A DNA stretch of 64,000 nucleotides from Stratiolaelaps scimitus (Eukaryota > Arthropoda > Arachnida > Mesostigmata > Laelapidae): NCBI GenBank assembly GCA_019614645.1, contig JABWDB010000036.1:1240001-1304000 (forward strand), read 5' to 3'. This document shows positions 12,800 to 25,308 of this stretch, piece by piece. Position 1 is the stretch's first letter, and every line of letters starts with the position of its first letter. A model generated the notes under the pieces. The model was not told where the DNA came from. It saw only the letters and a program-made list of their open reading frames with translations, and did not search any database. Position numbers and translations under genes: made by a program.

Positions 12800-14260
12800 C
12801 GCTTTGCGACGCATATGCAGGCGCTATACAGATAATCGAAGGTATCGAATCGGTGCTCGGATGATTTCGTCCGTAGAGTTAATATCATAAGGTTGTTGAG
12901 AGCAACCAACCTTGGGTAAACTCTCTTCCCTCTCTGCAGGATTTCAACGGCAAACACTTTGTTTCAGACTCCTGGTATCAGGGGAGTACTCAAAAGATAC
13001 CAATGAACGATTTAGCCGTGAAGCTGACGGTGAATGGGGGTGTAATGACACATAAACAGTTGTATAGCTGCTGACACTGTTAACAAGCAGCCAACTCGCG
13101 AGACGGAAACTCATCAATATCAATTATTGCCGCACGAACGACAAACACGGAACACTAGTACTAGGAAATACGAAAAATAACACACAGCAACAACCCGCGA
13201 TGACTTACAGTAATGTCTCGGAAGTTATTACGAACAAATTAGAAACGCGTATCAACTATTATGTATATGATATATCTCGTTCTTACATTTAACCATAAAA
13301 TGGATGAGTGGTACCCTGATATTTTCCCATGAAATTCTTAGCATCCACTTCGGCTTCGCTATCTTACCCATGCAGAGGTGAGTATCAGATAGCTGAACGT
13401 ATGATGCATCTCTGCGTCACCGGCCACAATCACCACCACATATATACATATATATATATATGTATATATATGGTGTGTATATACACCATATATATATACA
13501 TATATATATATATATAATTTTCAAAGAACAGTGCATATAATAGTATGATTATTTATCTAGTTGTCTCTATGGCGAGTGAGAGCAAACCAGGTTTCCTCTG
13601 GATAATTAGTCTAGCTACGACAAATAGATCATACAATGCCAATATTCCCAGCGGGGTATGAAGCGATCCCCATGCCTCCATCAAGCTCCGCTGAGATCCA
13701 CTTTCGCTGGATCGCTTACGCCCGCCCGTAAGCTTCTATAGCGTTGTTTTTTTCCTCCTAAATATGACACATCTGTACAAATCTGCTCAAGCAGAGAAGC
13801 CGAGGGCAGCACTCACAATTAGTGTCAAATCTATCCCTGTCGCCGTCCACCGTCAACGACAACCACACCTCGGAAGGTTTCCTGTTGCAAGAACTTCCAG
13901 CTTCAACAAACTTCCCGAGGTGTACTCCAACAGCGGATCGCCGCCGCCGCCGCCGCCACACGCGAGTTTAGTGTTGGTCTTTTCGAAAATCTAATCTAGA
14001 ATGGAAGTGAAGGAAGTGTCGCTCAGCTAATGTTCACAAGAGGGAAAGCGACGCAGTTTTCTCGGCGCCCCACCGAACTATGGATGCACTCTACACATCC
14101 GCGACAAATCTGTCAGGTGCGTTTTTCGGCTTTCCTCAAGCGCGTCCACTATGGCCTGTCGTGGCGACAATCAGACATGTTTACTGGTCATGTGTCTCTT
14201 GAGCGCTCTCTTAAGTGAGCGTTCGTCTCTCGGAGAGGCTAGCAAAGCTAAAGAAGAACA

Positions 14261-14289
14261 CTTAACATACAAAGTGTTTGTATGTTAAG
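14261..14289. other. perfect 13-bp hairpin, 3-nt loop
   Basis: CTTAACATACAAA is followed by GTG and then its exact reverse complement. No adjacent U-run or gene explains it. Confidence 0.85.
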
Positions 14290-16182
14290 ACCAGCTTCGT
14301 GTGTAAAGAATACGGTTTTGCCATTGAAATAGATACTTTGCCGCGGTTTTGATTACGTCCCACACGTTCTATACAACAGAATGGATATATATATATATAT
14401 GACATTTGTTTGACTTCTAGTCCCTAGCCGATGACTTGGCCATAATTGGCATCTGCGACTGTCATATATATATATATATATATCAACTATGCAGATTCGT
14501 GGCGTTCACGGAAAATGCTGAATCTCTGGCCATTGCGATTGCTCCATGACCAGTCTAGCATGGACATTTCTGCTGTCGAGAAACATGCAACACCATGCAA
14601 CCAAATGAAGATTCCTTGAAAGAAGACAGCTTTCAAGACTGTCTCTGCCTGTCAATAAGGTCCAACATCATATAAGTGCCACCTCGGTCACGACTCTTTC
14701 TCTCTCTCTCTCTCTCTGTGTCTTGACATTATTAGAATACATCGCTCGATGTCACCATAAATAATTCCGCTTTGTACCGAAAAATAATAATACTGAGCTA
14801 GGCAGCCTCTGCAGACAACGACGGGGTGCCTATTATCGCCACCACATGTACAGAAGATATGTCCTCATTCCTATGTGCGATATGCCATCATAACATTGTG
14901 CTCGCTAAAAAAAAGACGAGCATATCAACGACACGGAAGTAGGAAGCGACAGCTGTGAATTCGATTTACTCCACCCAACGAACACAAAATTGTGAAGGCA
15001 ACCGCGTACGACAGCCGGCAGATGGACAGATTGTCGTTTTTTTTTTTTTGTTATTATCTCATATTATCTAATGGAGAACAAGTGAGCAACTATCGTCGAC
15101 GTGTACAAACATGTATAGAGATAGCCGTTGTCATCGTGAGATCTCATTATGTACATCTCATTACAGAATCCAAATAACAATAGCCCACAGTCATTGCGGG
15201 GCACTTGGAAAGTCGAATTGCGCTGACACATTCAACTCGCTAGTCCTCAGAAATCAAATGAAGCTGTAATATACATTTGGATAAGCATAAGCGAATCCGT
15301 CTCATATCGATGCTGGAAGCAACTGATTATATATCGCAGAGTACCTATCGTTCGATTGTCATTCGTTCGGTAGTCGATTGAATAAGTGCGGTCCCACCCG
15401 CACGTGGCGTATTGATATCTTTGCCCGCACATTTGTTCATGCGTATCAATTTGCTCCGCTGCCTGCAGGAGTCCGAGTAGGGCCATCGTGAAATGGACGT
15501 CGTTTACTTTTTTTTTTTTTTATGACGGAGAATGCTCATGCAGACCAGGTCTCATAGTCAGGTTCCCTTAAGGACGTCGTTTACTTAAAGCTAGCTAAGC
15601 GATCCGATATACCTTCCCAGTTTAGCCTATAGGGTAATAGAGCGTTTCCGTGTGACGGATTTCCGTCGAATTAACATCTTTCATCGAGTTGATATCATTA
15701 TACTTACTTTGTTGAGACATTTATTATATTAGTATCCAGAAAATAAAAATGCTCGGTTGCCTTCAGATTATCCGTTCGTCCGCTGTCTGTTGTTGGGGCC
15801 GCCGTTGACAGCTCCCGGCGATCTGCCGGCCGTCGTCTTTTGAGGACTGTCCCCTTTATGCAACATGTACACGACTACTTGTGTTTGATTAGACGAACGA
15901 CGCTGTCAGCTGTTGCGGACGAGCAGCAGTGGTCATGTACGGTGTGCATGCGACTCGTCGGCAACACCACCTCTGTAAATCCGTTTCCCTTCATGAAGTC
16001 GCACGCTTCATTCAACAACACGTACACGACACTTTCTCGGTGGTACACGCGGTATTAATGCCGATTATTGTAGAGGCAGTCATTACGTGAAACGATCGTG
16101 TGTGGGGTAGACGTGAATGGCGGCTCTCAGCTCGTGACAACTCGGAAGCGATTTGCCAAGTGAATCAATATGGAAATATAAG

Positions 16183-16230
<48 letters not shown>
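16183..16230. repeat. (TA)n microsatellite
   Basis: A long TA run shortly upstream of a complete SINE copy. Confidence 0.9.
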
Positions 16231-16234
<4 letters not shown>

Positions 16235-16306
16235 CTGTATCAACGAAATAAAATAATTAATTGTACACCGCTTCTTACATCATACATCATTGACCTTCGT
16301 TCGCGT

Positions 16307-16534
16307 GGCTGACTCACAGCCAACGTTTAACCTACGTGGCAAACTGCTTTCGGTAGAAGGCGTCATGATACGGACAACCCCTTTTTAAATGCAAATGTCC
16401 AACGGTGGGGATCGAACCCGCGCACCTTCGTCCGTCTCCTCCGATTGCAAGAGAGGCGCTTACGAACGCACACCACCACACCACCGGGCTCGACAGTTGG
16501 ACCGTGGACGTTAAATGTTGTCTGTAGGTCAGCC
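16307..16534 (-). mobile_element. SINE family T, complete copy with tRNA-like core (copy 2)
   Basis: A 228-bp element. Each end carries the same motif in inverted orientation (GGCTGACTCACAGCC on the left; its relative followed by AACATTTAACGTCCACGG, read inward from the right). The minus-strand interior is tRNA-like: a GGTGGTGTGGTGG A-box-like stretch, a stem and loop around CTTGCAATCGGAGG, and a good B box GGTTCGATCCC (plus-strand 16408-16418). Downstream of the B box comes the family body (TTGGACATTTGCATTT). A tRNA-derived retroposon is the natural reading; the inverted ends are unusual for that class. Confidence 0.75.
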
Positions 16535-17212
16535 CGAAGAGAAACTTTACTATTATATATTTGGTGATACATCCGTGATTGTTCGTTATCTTCGACGTTT
16601 GTACAGGCATTGGCTTGTGTCTCGATGTTCCTCAAAGGTGAACTGTTTGGTTTTAGTGCAGTTTGGCAAGCGTGTGTCATTTAGCATTGCACCTGATTAA
16701 TAATTACGTTATATACATATATATATATATATTGTCGTCTGCGCATTACGATTACCGGTACGTTCACCGGGGGTGTCGTTCGGTTTCAATAAAATCTTCA
16801 TCTTACCCTCTACCTCGCTTCGAAGTCTTACCCGAACTATTTGACATGTATAATAATATTTCATGTTTTTCCAGACTCTTAGTTGGCGCTTTATTTCTGT
16901 CCGATCTATCTATTACTATTCGTCTTATCAAATGTTAGAGGATCAAATGCCGTTCTAGGTCTATCTACGGGGGTAGGCCTCTGCTGGAGTCCTGCCAGAA
17001 GTATTGGGTGCAATTCGATATGATAGTGACAACGTCTCGCGCACAGAATAACGGTCATTTCTGCTTCGCAAGTTCCTCTTGTCGCTCGAAAAGATATCAA
17101 AATCAAATCATGCGGCTGATCCCTTTGGATTGTGAATGACGAAGAAGCTGCTCTGATCTGTGCTAAATTCTGAGGGACTTGGAGAAGGGCTTCACAAGTG
17201 TGAGTTGAGCTC

Positions 17213-17245
<33 letters not shown>

Positions 17246-17268
17246 CGTCGTCGTCGTCGTCGTCGTCG

Positions 17269-17306
<38 letters not shown>

Positions 17307-18239
17307 GACTACGTCGCAACGATTACAAGGATCGGGTAAATATATTCTGTTGTGCATTAATCATTGTGGCAGTGGTTGCTGTGTTTACTGAATAAACTTC
17401 AGGCCACATAGGGGAACCATCCGCTGCGGATAGAAAAATGTCACTTTCTAAGGAACGAGTAGAATCACCTCAATATGTGATGGCTGATTTGTCATTGGCC
17501 AGTTCCGTACGGGGGTCGCTTTCGCCGCTCTGCTGGATTCGTTCATGCAGCCGGGACGATTGAGGATCGTATCCGCAATAATATTGTCCATCTATGGCCA
17601 ATATCCTATCCGCTTAGATCTAGTGATGCCTATTCTATGATTATGTTTGGTGTTTTAATAGATTTAATTTTAACAATTTAGATAGCACAATTTGAGGAAT
17701 CTTTTTGTTTTTTTCTTTAAAAACTGGGAGAGATGCTGTCCTACGAACATGCACCCACACCTTGTCTGTTTTTTTGAAGTGTCAAATAGTTATTGAGATA
17801 TTATATATAATTGAGATATTTTGTGTGGCCGGTTTTGTTCGTGTCGTTGGTTAATAACTTTCTAATTAACAATTGTATCATTTGCAGTTTCGTAGCGAAC
17901 TGTTTCCACTGTCACTGATAGACACTAAGTGATCTCTAAGACTGTCACACACACACACACACACAATTGATCCGGTAGGCGCCTGCCACTCGACGTTGGT
18001 TCGTAGTACTGTTAATTCTGAAGATCCGGACCAACTCAGAGTGAAGTTTAAGTGGGGCGTGAGTTTAGTGGGTAGGTCTGCCACTCCATCGGGCAGGAGT
18101 CCCACAGTACCATGGCAAATGCCTTAGTTGTGAGGCCTAGTCTGCATGAGCATTCTCCGTCATATAAAAGAAAAAAGATTGTCACACTGTTGAATGAGTG
18201 TGATCTTCTTCTATTGAGACGATTAACTTATCTTCTGGT
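16535..18239. other. no gene seen; trinucleotide and AC arrays
   Basis: A mixed (GTT)n/(GTC)n block lies at 17215-17307 and an (AC)n run at about 17946-17964. The AT-rich part at 17600-17900 shows nothing coding. Part of 17800-18180 may be the remote continuation of the Gypsy fossil, but I could not recognise integrase motifs. Confidence 0.5.
17215..17307. repeat. (GTT)n-(GTC)n-(GTT)n trinucleotide array
   Basis: A GTT run, a central GTC run, then GTT again. On the minus strand it translates as poly-Asn/poly-Asp or poly-Gln/poly-Arg, but no splice context supports a gene. Confidence 0.9.
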
Positions 18240-18660
18240 GATTTATATGTTCGTTGATTAGATATTGGACTCAAGTGAGTATCAGCATCGCTGAATTCGT
18301 TAGCTCTTTTATACTCGATTACAAATTGATATTCAAGTCCTAACATGGCCCAACTTTGCAATCGATCGGACATCCCCGTTGTTTAGTAAACAAGACGTTA
18401 TGTTCAGGAGAGGCTTTCTTATCTGCTGGGTAAGCAAGATGAATGCTCTGCCGTATACGCGCTTACGAAACTTCTACCGCGCAAACACAGGAGAGATGCG
18501 TGTTTTTCCCCACCCTCTGTTTGTGGGAGAATATTCATTCCGTTTTATTCAGAGATTTACTGGCGTATAGAGTTGCTTCCTCAGATTAACCTGCGCATCG
18601 ATATGCGACCACGACGCCAATTCCGTATTGGCTTACATCGTCTGCAGGCAATTATAGCGG
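18240..18660 (-). pseudogene. Ty3/Gypsy retrotransposon RNase H fossil
   Basis: Three frames of the minus strand, read in order, give the hallmarks of a Gypsy-type RNase H domain: SQYGIGVVVAYRC followed by LYASKSLNKTE, then KFRKRVYGRAFILLT, then DRLQSWAMLGLEYQFVIEYK with a following NEFSDADTHLSP. These match the usual order (Asp-Ala-Ser...Gly segment, YGR..F.L.T, RLQRWA...IEYK, ADALSR), with frameshifts and stops between them. The final ADALSR is degraded. It is clearly a dead copy. The reverse transcriptase should lie at higher coordinates and the integrase at lower ones, but I could not recognise either with confidence. Confidence 0.75.
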
Positions 18661-21110
18661 GCCGTGATAGTGGCTCAGTAGCACGTCATACACAAGTTGC
18701 ATCTGGAATAATCTCTATTTCAGTTGACGAATTCGAAACATTCTGTCGCTCATTAGAACGTAACATTTTTTTCGAGAGTTTGTCCAGATTTCAAATGGAA
18801 ATTCCATTTAGACCTGCAGCGACTTGTATTGACTGCTTCGTGAAAAATGATGAGTGCAATTCTCGTTGATTTTAAACGGAAAGTCGATTGTGTCGATACA
18901 CACACACACACACACACCTTTAGCTATCTTTTCTGCTAACAACTCTTTCGATCCGTCATCAACCTCTCTACTTGTAAATAGGCTTCGACCATGTGGTCGG
19001 GAACAATCTTCCGCTGTAAAGGGTCGTAAAAGTATCTTCGTGTGTACGTGACGCATGGTGACCGTCTCCTAAAATGTCATTCAGACGTGCGGAAATATCT
19101 GCTAAAGTCGGGTTCGCTGTATTTCGTTTGAATTATCACTACCGGTACACGGTGTACTTGGACGTTGTTACATACGTTGATGTTGCATAACCTCGCCAAT
19201 TCACCCACTTAACTTTGGTCAAATGTTAGAGGGTATATGTAGATCTCGATTTTATATAAAAAATTCCACCACCGGGTTTGAAATGTTCCTTTGTTTTTCG
19301 GGTATTTCCCGAGCCCCGAGAGAGCATTTGTCAATATTTCTATTTGAGGTCCTTCATCTATGAGGTTTTCTTCAGCCTTTTTGAGCTTTCGAGACATCTT
19401 TGACATCAACGATGTAACAACAGCGTGTAACAGTCACCCGAGTAGTGTTCTCCACAGAACTCGGAAATCGGTGATGAAATATGCCTCAAATTTCCGGGAA
19501 AGCTTTTCAGTATAAGCTGCATGCGGTGGACGTTGGCTGACCTAAATGTAGGATAGTACATAGTCTATTCGAGACAGCTTTCTTTATGATTGCAACGTTA
19601 TCCTGTGTGTTGTCACAGTGTGGTTTTCTTACGCTGCATGTATCTTATTGTTCCTATATATTATCTAATTTATGTTCTGCCTACTGTAGTACTGTCTACT
19701 GTTGGTTTCTAACAAGGACAATGTATTCTGCTTAGCGTACTCGCTGGCTGCAATGTCTTCAGACTCCTCAGAATTTACAGATCCGATGCAAGCTGTTCCC
19801 ATTGTACGGCTAGATATATAGATACATTGCGGTTACGGTAATTTGTCAATACGTATTTAACCATTCGTCCTGCTGGCTGAATTCTAAATCGTCGATATTC
19901 ATTTCTCGAAAAACAATTTGTCTCCTTTATAACCACATTTTGGTCATTTTTTGCATTGGTAATTCGTCAATCGACATTTCATCCTCCACTGCGGTTCACC
20001 ACAATCCTTGGTGTTTATTGTTCGTTGGTTCTCCTACTGTCAGGTAAAAATGGATGTCGGGCACCTACTTAACTAACCAATAGAAGAAGTCTTGAAGATG
20101 TTGTGGTCTTGTGACTAATATGTCACAACGCCGACATTGAACTGCAGAAATTGTTTGGCATGCGCGTATTGTGTTGTATGAGTAGTGGCGTATCTGTCTC
20201 TCCATCGAGATACGTCAGAGACACATGCCGAATAGCCTCATATACAGGCGCTTTATTTTTAGCCCGGATGTACACGCAGAGCATTGAATACGTCCTCAGT
20301 CATAGGCGAAACTTCTGCTAATTGGTTGAGACGATTCGCGCGTGTACTCGTCAAGTTAAGGGTCGTTTTTACGTGTCGCATTGAAACATTCAACTCGTCT
20401 CGAGCTGATCGGTAATATATTGTGGCCAAGCGTTGTCCAGTGATTTCACCGTTTCAGCGAGGTGTTCATGTTCCGCCCCAGTGGTCTTCGAAGAATATGA
20501 GACCTTTAGCTTTTGGATTACTCATTCTATTTTCATGTGACAGACTCCCACCACCGCTAGTAACTAGAACTAGTAACTAGGCGTACGGGGTGTTGTAGTG
20601 TACTAACGAGTTGTTAGTGAAGATGAGCGTACACCACCTTTCAAATCGGTATCCGCTATTTGAGTCATATGAGAGAGTTTCGGCTATTCTGTTGTGCAAT
20701 CCTTTCAATACTGAATCTGTCAATGTTCGTGATTGCCATTGTAGATTGGATTGGAATCCGCGTATTTCTTGAGTTATCAATGCGTTTTGACTCTGTAGCA
20801 GCCTACTGAAGAAGGCCTAAAAAATGCTTACTGGCCATAGTGGCCCCTTGGTTTGTCATTCTGGAAGGAGTAGCAGTAGTACTCTATTAATCTATTATTG
20901 TAGATTTTAAGACGCACAATCATTATCAATATCCGACATTGAATTAAACAATGTAGTAGCAGTTGGAGTTTAAAATTTAATCTTGGAATGAGACATTTCC
21001 TATAAATGTCGACGATGATTCACGACTCCACTATATCAAATAGTGCAAATCCTTCGATCTATTGCCACCGAAAGCACCAATGAGGTGCCGCTCTTTCTTA
21101 TTTTTATTTT
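18661..21110. other. no intact gene; probably decayed retrotransposon and unique DNA
   Basis: An (AC)n run sits at about 18898-18917. A minus-strand frame at 19209-19409 could be further retroelement remnant, but it lacks diagnostic motifs. The rest shows no feature I can support. Confidence 0.45.
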
Positions 21111-21181
21111 GAGAATCTGTACCACACTGTGGATAAACATTTCTAGATTTATGTTTGGTTCAAAGTGTGGTACAGATTCTC
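21111..21181. ncRNA. pre-miRNA-like hairpin (candidate)
   Basis: The 18-base arm GAGAATCTGTACCACACT at 21111-21128 is perfectly complementary to 21164-21181. Between them AAACAT pairs with ATGTTT around a short terminal loop (TTCTAGATTT), leaving one internal bulge. The size (71 nt) and the geometry suit a microRNA precursor. A small fold-back element is the alternative, because no other copy is visible here to decide. It lies about 430 bp from a SINE and outside any recognised gene. Confidence 0.4.
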
Positions 21182-21610
21182 GAAATTTACATAAATATAT
21201 ATATATATATATACACACATATATGTATATAGATTTACATATCGGAAACAAATTTGTATTTCTGTATTATGTTGATACTATTTTACCTGCCGTCATGACT
21301 TGTCTAGCTATCAAAAATGTTCACTCGTTGTGAGGTGTCCAACGTCCCTCGGATCGGCCAGGGCCACGGTTGCTCGGCAAGTCTAACGACAATGGTATTC
21401 TTCTGGTGCCAGCGAACCCCTGATACAAACCGCCTTGACCCATTAACCAAAGCTGTGTGGTGTGCACCTCCGAATAGTCGCGACCATCCCTTGCGCAGAC
21501 ACGGTCATCTTCATTCGGCATCTTCAATTGTGCACCTTCATATCTGTCCCGTTCATGCAGAACAGAAATGGGTGAAATTCGCTAGATAGTGGAATCTTCT
21601 AGACTTAGCC

Positions 21611-21754
21611 GTCAGCGCGGTGGCTTGGACGGCTAAGTCTCTGGTTATCGGAAGCGAGAGACCGCAGGTTCGAGCCCCGCTGCGTGATGACATATAAGAG
21701 AGCTTAAGCATTGTAAAATTGCAGCTCCTTTAATAAACCAATAAAACCTTTACC
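21611..21754 (+). mobile_element. tRNA-derived SINE family S, full copy
   Basis: A tRNA-like head has an A-box-like GTGGCTTGGACGG, a long variable-arm-like stem (GTCTCT pairing with AGAGAC) and the B box GGTTCGAGCCC. A unique tail follows (TATAAGAGAGCTTAAGCATT, then GTAAAATTGCAG) and ends near ACCAATAAAACCTTTACC. Other copies are at 49337-49436 and 55577-55725. The mismatched acceptor and the shared tail argue against a functional tRNA gene. Confidence 0.8.
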
Positions 21755-23972
21755 TTCTGTTCAGAGCATCTCGGGGCAATGCCGGACAATTCTGTCCAAC
21801 GAAGCTACAACTAACTTCAACAGAGAGCGATCAAGAGGCGAAAGAGTCTGTGATGAGCGAACATGACAACAACAGTTTTAGCAACAAACGAATCTCATCG
21901 AATCAGCGACAGCAGCGAGACTTAGCAAATTACTTCGATTTATGATAATTAGGAAAGCTTTCCCTAATTTCGAATGCGACACGCCGCTACCGGTACCGTG
22001 TCACGTTAAACGAACCATCCGAACGTATACCGCACCGATCGCTAATGGGGTTTATTAGCTTTGTGCTAATACGATGTCCGTATCACTGGTTATATTTTGT
22101 TTCTCAGGTTGCGACTCGCATGATGCAGTGCTGATACATCATGCATACAGATACTATTTTATATTCGATATTCGAACGGAGTAATATCGAGTTGTGGGTG
22201 TCTGCCACGAAGTTTCATGTCAGTGAACGCATTTTTTAAGTTGACCATGTGCAGGTGTTTGTGTAGTTGTGTTGTAGGTGCGCCACTGATGGCCTATATC
22301 ATAGTTTTAGGTACATTTATCTGACAGTCGGGTCTGTTATCATGCCGATATAGTATTGTAGATCTGCATACATTGACGACGACAAAATCACGCTAAGAAA
22401 CAATCTAAATCATTCTCACGGTTTTCCGATTAGTGGGCAGTCAAAGCACTGTAGGTAGCTATTAAGAAATAACATCATCTGTCTCCCTAAACTTTCGCCC
22501 GAAACGCCGCAAACGACTACGATCTGTCTCTGTTTCGTAACTCGGTTACGAATTCACGCGCAGGTGGTAACCCTTGACGCGATTGCTTCGCCTCTTACCT
22601 TATCACAGTCTAGTTAAGGAGTATTGACCTACACCTATGTGTAGTGCTGTTTCGTGTCGATGAGCGTGCACGCAACTTGAACAATCGCCGACGGCCATTC
22701 ACTTGTCGATCATGCTGACAGCGAGATCACATGTGTGATTTCGCCCTTCGCCGGGCGGTATTTCCGAGACAACAATGTTTTGCTGTTTTCTGTGTGCAAT
22801 TCTACCACTATAATCGTCGCAATATATATCCGTACTACTTGGGTAGCCTCGTTGGTTGATATGTCTGACAAGAAAGTCAACGAATTTTGCCACGTGTATG
22901 TCTCACCGGCGCGAACAAGGGTCGACATTGCCAAATTGGTCTTAAAACGACAGCAACTACATGAACGCGTTTTATTTACATATTGTGGCTGTTTCTTATC
23001 CTCTAATCAGCTCTAGTCCTACCGCGTACGCAACATTGCCAATATTTGGCTAAGTCTGTTTGACGTGTCGACGCGTGGATGGACCTAAAAGATGTACACA
23101 CCATTTATATGGCTCCTCTATTCTGGGCAATGAGAAACGGTGTCCCCAGATCGATATCGGCCGCGGCCGATGACGACGTCTCCTCAGCGTTAACCGTAAG
23201 CCGCATCAAATGGGCACCGTAGTACGCGCGAGTAGTGAAACGAACGTCACCGGATGACGTCTTGACAGGCTTATGGACAATATGGCAACGTCTTTGCTGG
23301 GCCAATGACCCCCCCCCTCCCCGGTGGTGACGGTTGTACGTCCGTCAGCGCGGATCGTAGCTTGTGGCCCGACCCGCAGTTTCGCGTCGTGAATCCCTGA
23401 GGAATCAAGCAATGTAGAAGAAATCTGGCCACTGTTGACATACTGCTCTAAATGGCACGGTTCATACTCAAGGTGCCAAGCAAACCGATCCAAGCCGATG
23501 AGGGACTTCGTCACTTTATTTTGTGGTATTGTTTATAAAATATTTACTGATTCATTTATCATGCTCCCTAATCCCATACACTAGTTCTCGTCACAAGCTG
23601 AACATCGTATGGCCGACAAATCTGAACGTAAACTATCCCAAATGAGATTGCTTGAATTGAACAACTAGATCAGATAGAATGAAGGAAAATTGGAATCAGA
23701 TGAACTGAAGCAGGAAATGTAGCAAACGTTCCGTCAGCGAATCCACCCATGCACGATGGGTAGTCCGCTCATCAATGGCAACTCATCCCATGCAGATTTA
23801 TGATTGAAAGCATCTCCCTGGAGAAGGCTCATTTTCTTCCGTTCAATCTTCTTGATGTCGAGCCATCCATGAAGTCTATATATATATATAGCATGACCAA
23901 CAGAAAGGCTATAAAGTGGCACTCCTTCGGTTGGCAGATGATTTGCAGACATCCCAGCTCATCTATATATAT

Positions 23973-24016
<44 letters not shown>

Positions 24017-25308
24017 CATCTGCAAGCGCATGGGTCCTATTATTAGTGACCCATACACTAACACACGGCCACAGCTAGCAGACACAGGCAAAAATCGACA
24101 CAACACAAAAGAGCAAGACAGACATGGCCGGCTCGGCCACTGATCGTTGGCTACAACCCGTGAACGATTCCACTTGGGTTGGCCCTCAACAGACGAGCGA
24201 GCGAACGAACAAAGTCGACAAGAACCAGCAAGCGAATCACTTCACTTCACTAGTTTATTACAGCGTGAGGATTTCATTTTTACAGGGGTGAAGCACCTGG
24301 CAGAGAAATGATCCGTTGTTGGGCTCCACCAAATCTGGTGGACGGTTTGCACCAGTAGGTTCACATCCAAACGGAGTCGTTTGGCTCTGGAACTTCGTTA
24401 GTGTTTTGCGCATGGGCGGTGGGGTGGGATGGGATGGGGTTTGCTTTCGGGGTTGCAGTATGGGGTTGTGAGATGACTGGTGGAGAACGGGCCTGGTAGA
24501 AACTGCACGCAGAAGCTCTGATGCTCAGCTGGTATTTACTGCTGCGGGTGCTGCTGCTGGCGGCGGCAATTAATGACAATGTCGTATTGTGATATCTATG
24601 GTCGTTATTACGATAAGCTGTTCTTCCACTAAAGTAATAGGACAAATAATAATAATAATATTAATGATAATAATAGCAATAGATAACAGACACTAATGAT
24701 TATCCATGACGAGTATTTATAATAGCAATAATATGCTGTTGCTTTTAATGTATAGATCTCTGAACGACACAAATTCTCTAATTCTAGGAATATATACATA
24801 TTATCCGTTGCACCTGCCCCATAGACTTCGATCGTTTTTGATTTAGGAATCAGCAGTGGTTGTTCATAATAACTTGTTTCATAATAATATAATTATTGAA
24901 TCACAGATTGCGACAAGTAAGTAAGGTCAACTGTATACGCATCGGGGCGTATACACGCCTTGGTAATAGCTGACGATGATAATGACGCTCTGCTGGTAAT
25001 TGATTAACGTATTCAATATAGTCCCAGTTGTTGACGACCGCTGTGACGCAGGTGTGGCACGCGGTTCCTAGCGAAAATGACAGTTTCCTCTGAAGTCAAC
25101 GGACGTGGCGGCGGCGGCGACGACGACAACGACTTCACCAACAGATTGTGTCCGATTTTTAGTGATACATTATGATGTGCCGGCGATAATACTTCGCCTT
25201 CCTCCACTCGAGTATTCGACTCGTCGAGGTCCCAGCTGCAGCAGCTGTCTTGAACATTCTGGGGATTCGTAGTTCATCGGGTGAGTGCACGCAGCCTCAT
25301 TCGTACAT
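21755..25308. other. no supported gene; TA array
   Basis: The main repeat is a (TA)n block at 23963-24014, with ATTATT-type DNA around 24650-24680. A minus-strand frame at 23206-23514 and a second frame at 23105-23305 meet near a C run at 23308, but no protein family is recognisable. The 3' UTR of the ELO-like gene probably occupies the right-hand end. Confidence 0.45.

Larger units (their letters stand above)
12063..16306. other. no gene seen; dispersed repeats and hairpins
   Basis: No supported gene. Contents that I can name are one dispersed repeat (family R) at 12700-12799, a TA-rich imperfect palindrome at 13441-13516, a short perfect hairpin at 14261-14289, TA arrays in inverted arrangement around 14384-14484 and a long TA array at 16183-16230. 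Confidence 0.55.

Noticed and set aside
13441..13516. TA-rich imperfect palindrome with GGTGTGTATATACACC centre
   Set aside because: Explained by TA/CA dinucleotide repeats; the symmetry is not exact.
16906..17357. Minus-strand poly-Gln/Arg and poly-Asn/Asp frames
   Set aside because: They depend on the trinucleotide array at 17215-17307; the flanks show no domain or exon boundary.
21611..21690. Possible functional tRNA gene
   Set aside because: A and B boxes are present, but the same head and tail recur at 49337 and 55577, so it is a SINE; the acceptor ends do not form a clean 7-bp stem.
23105..23514. Two minus-strand frames meeting at a C run, possibly one frameshifted gene
   Set aside because: Neither half resembles a known family and no splice site or codon pattern supports it.
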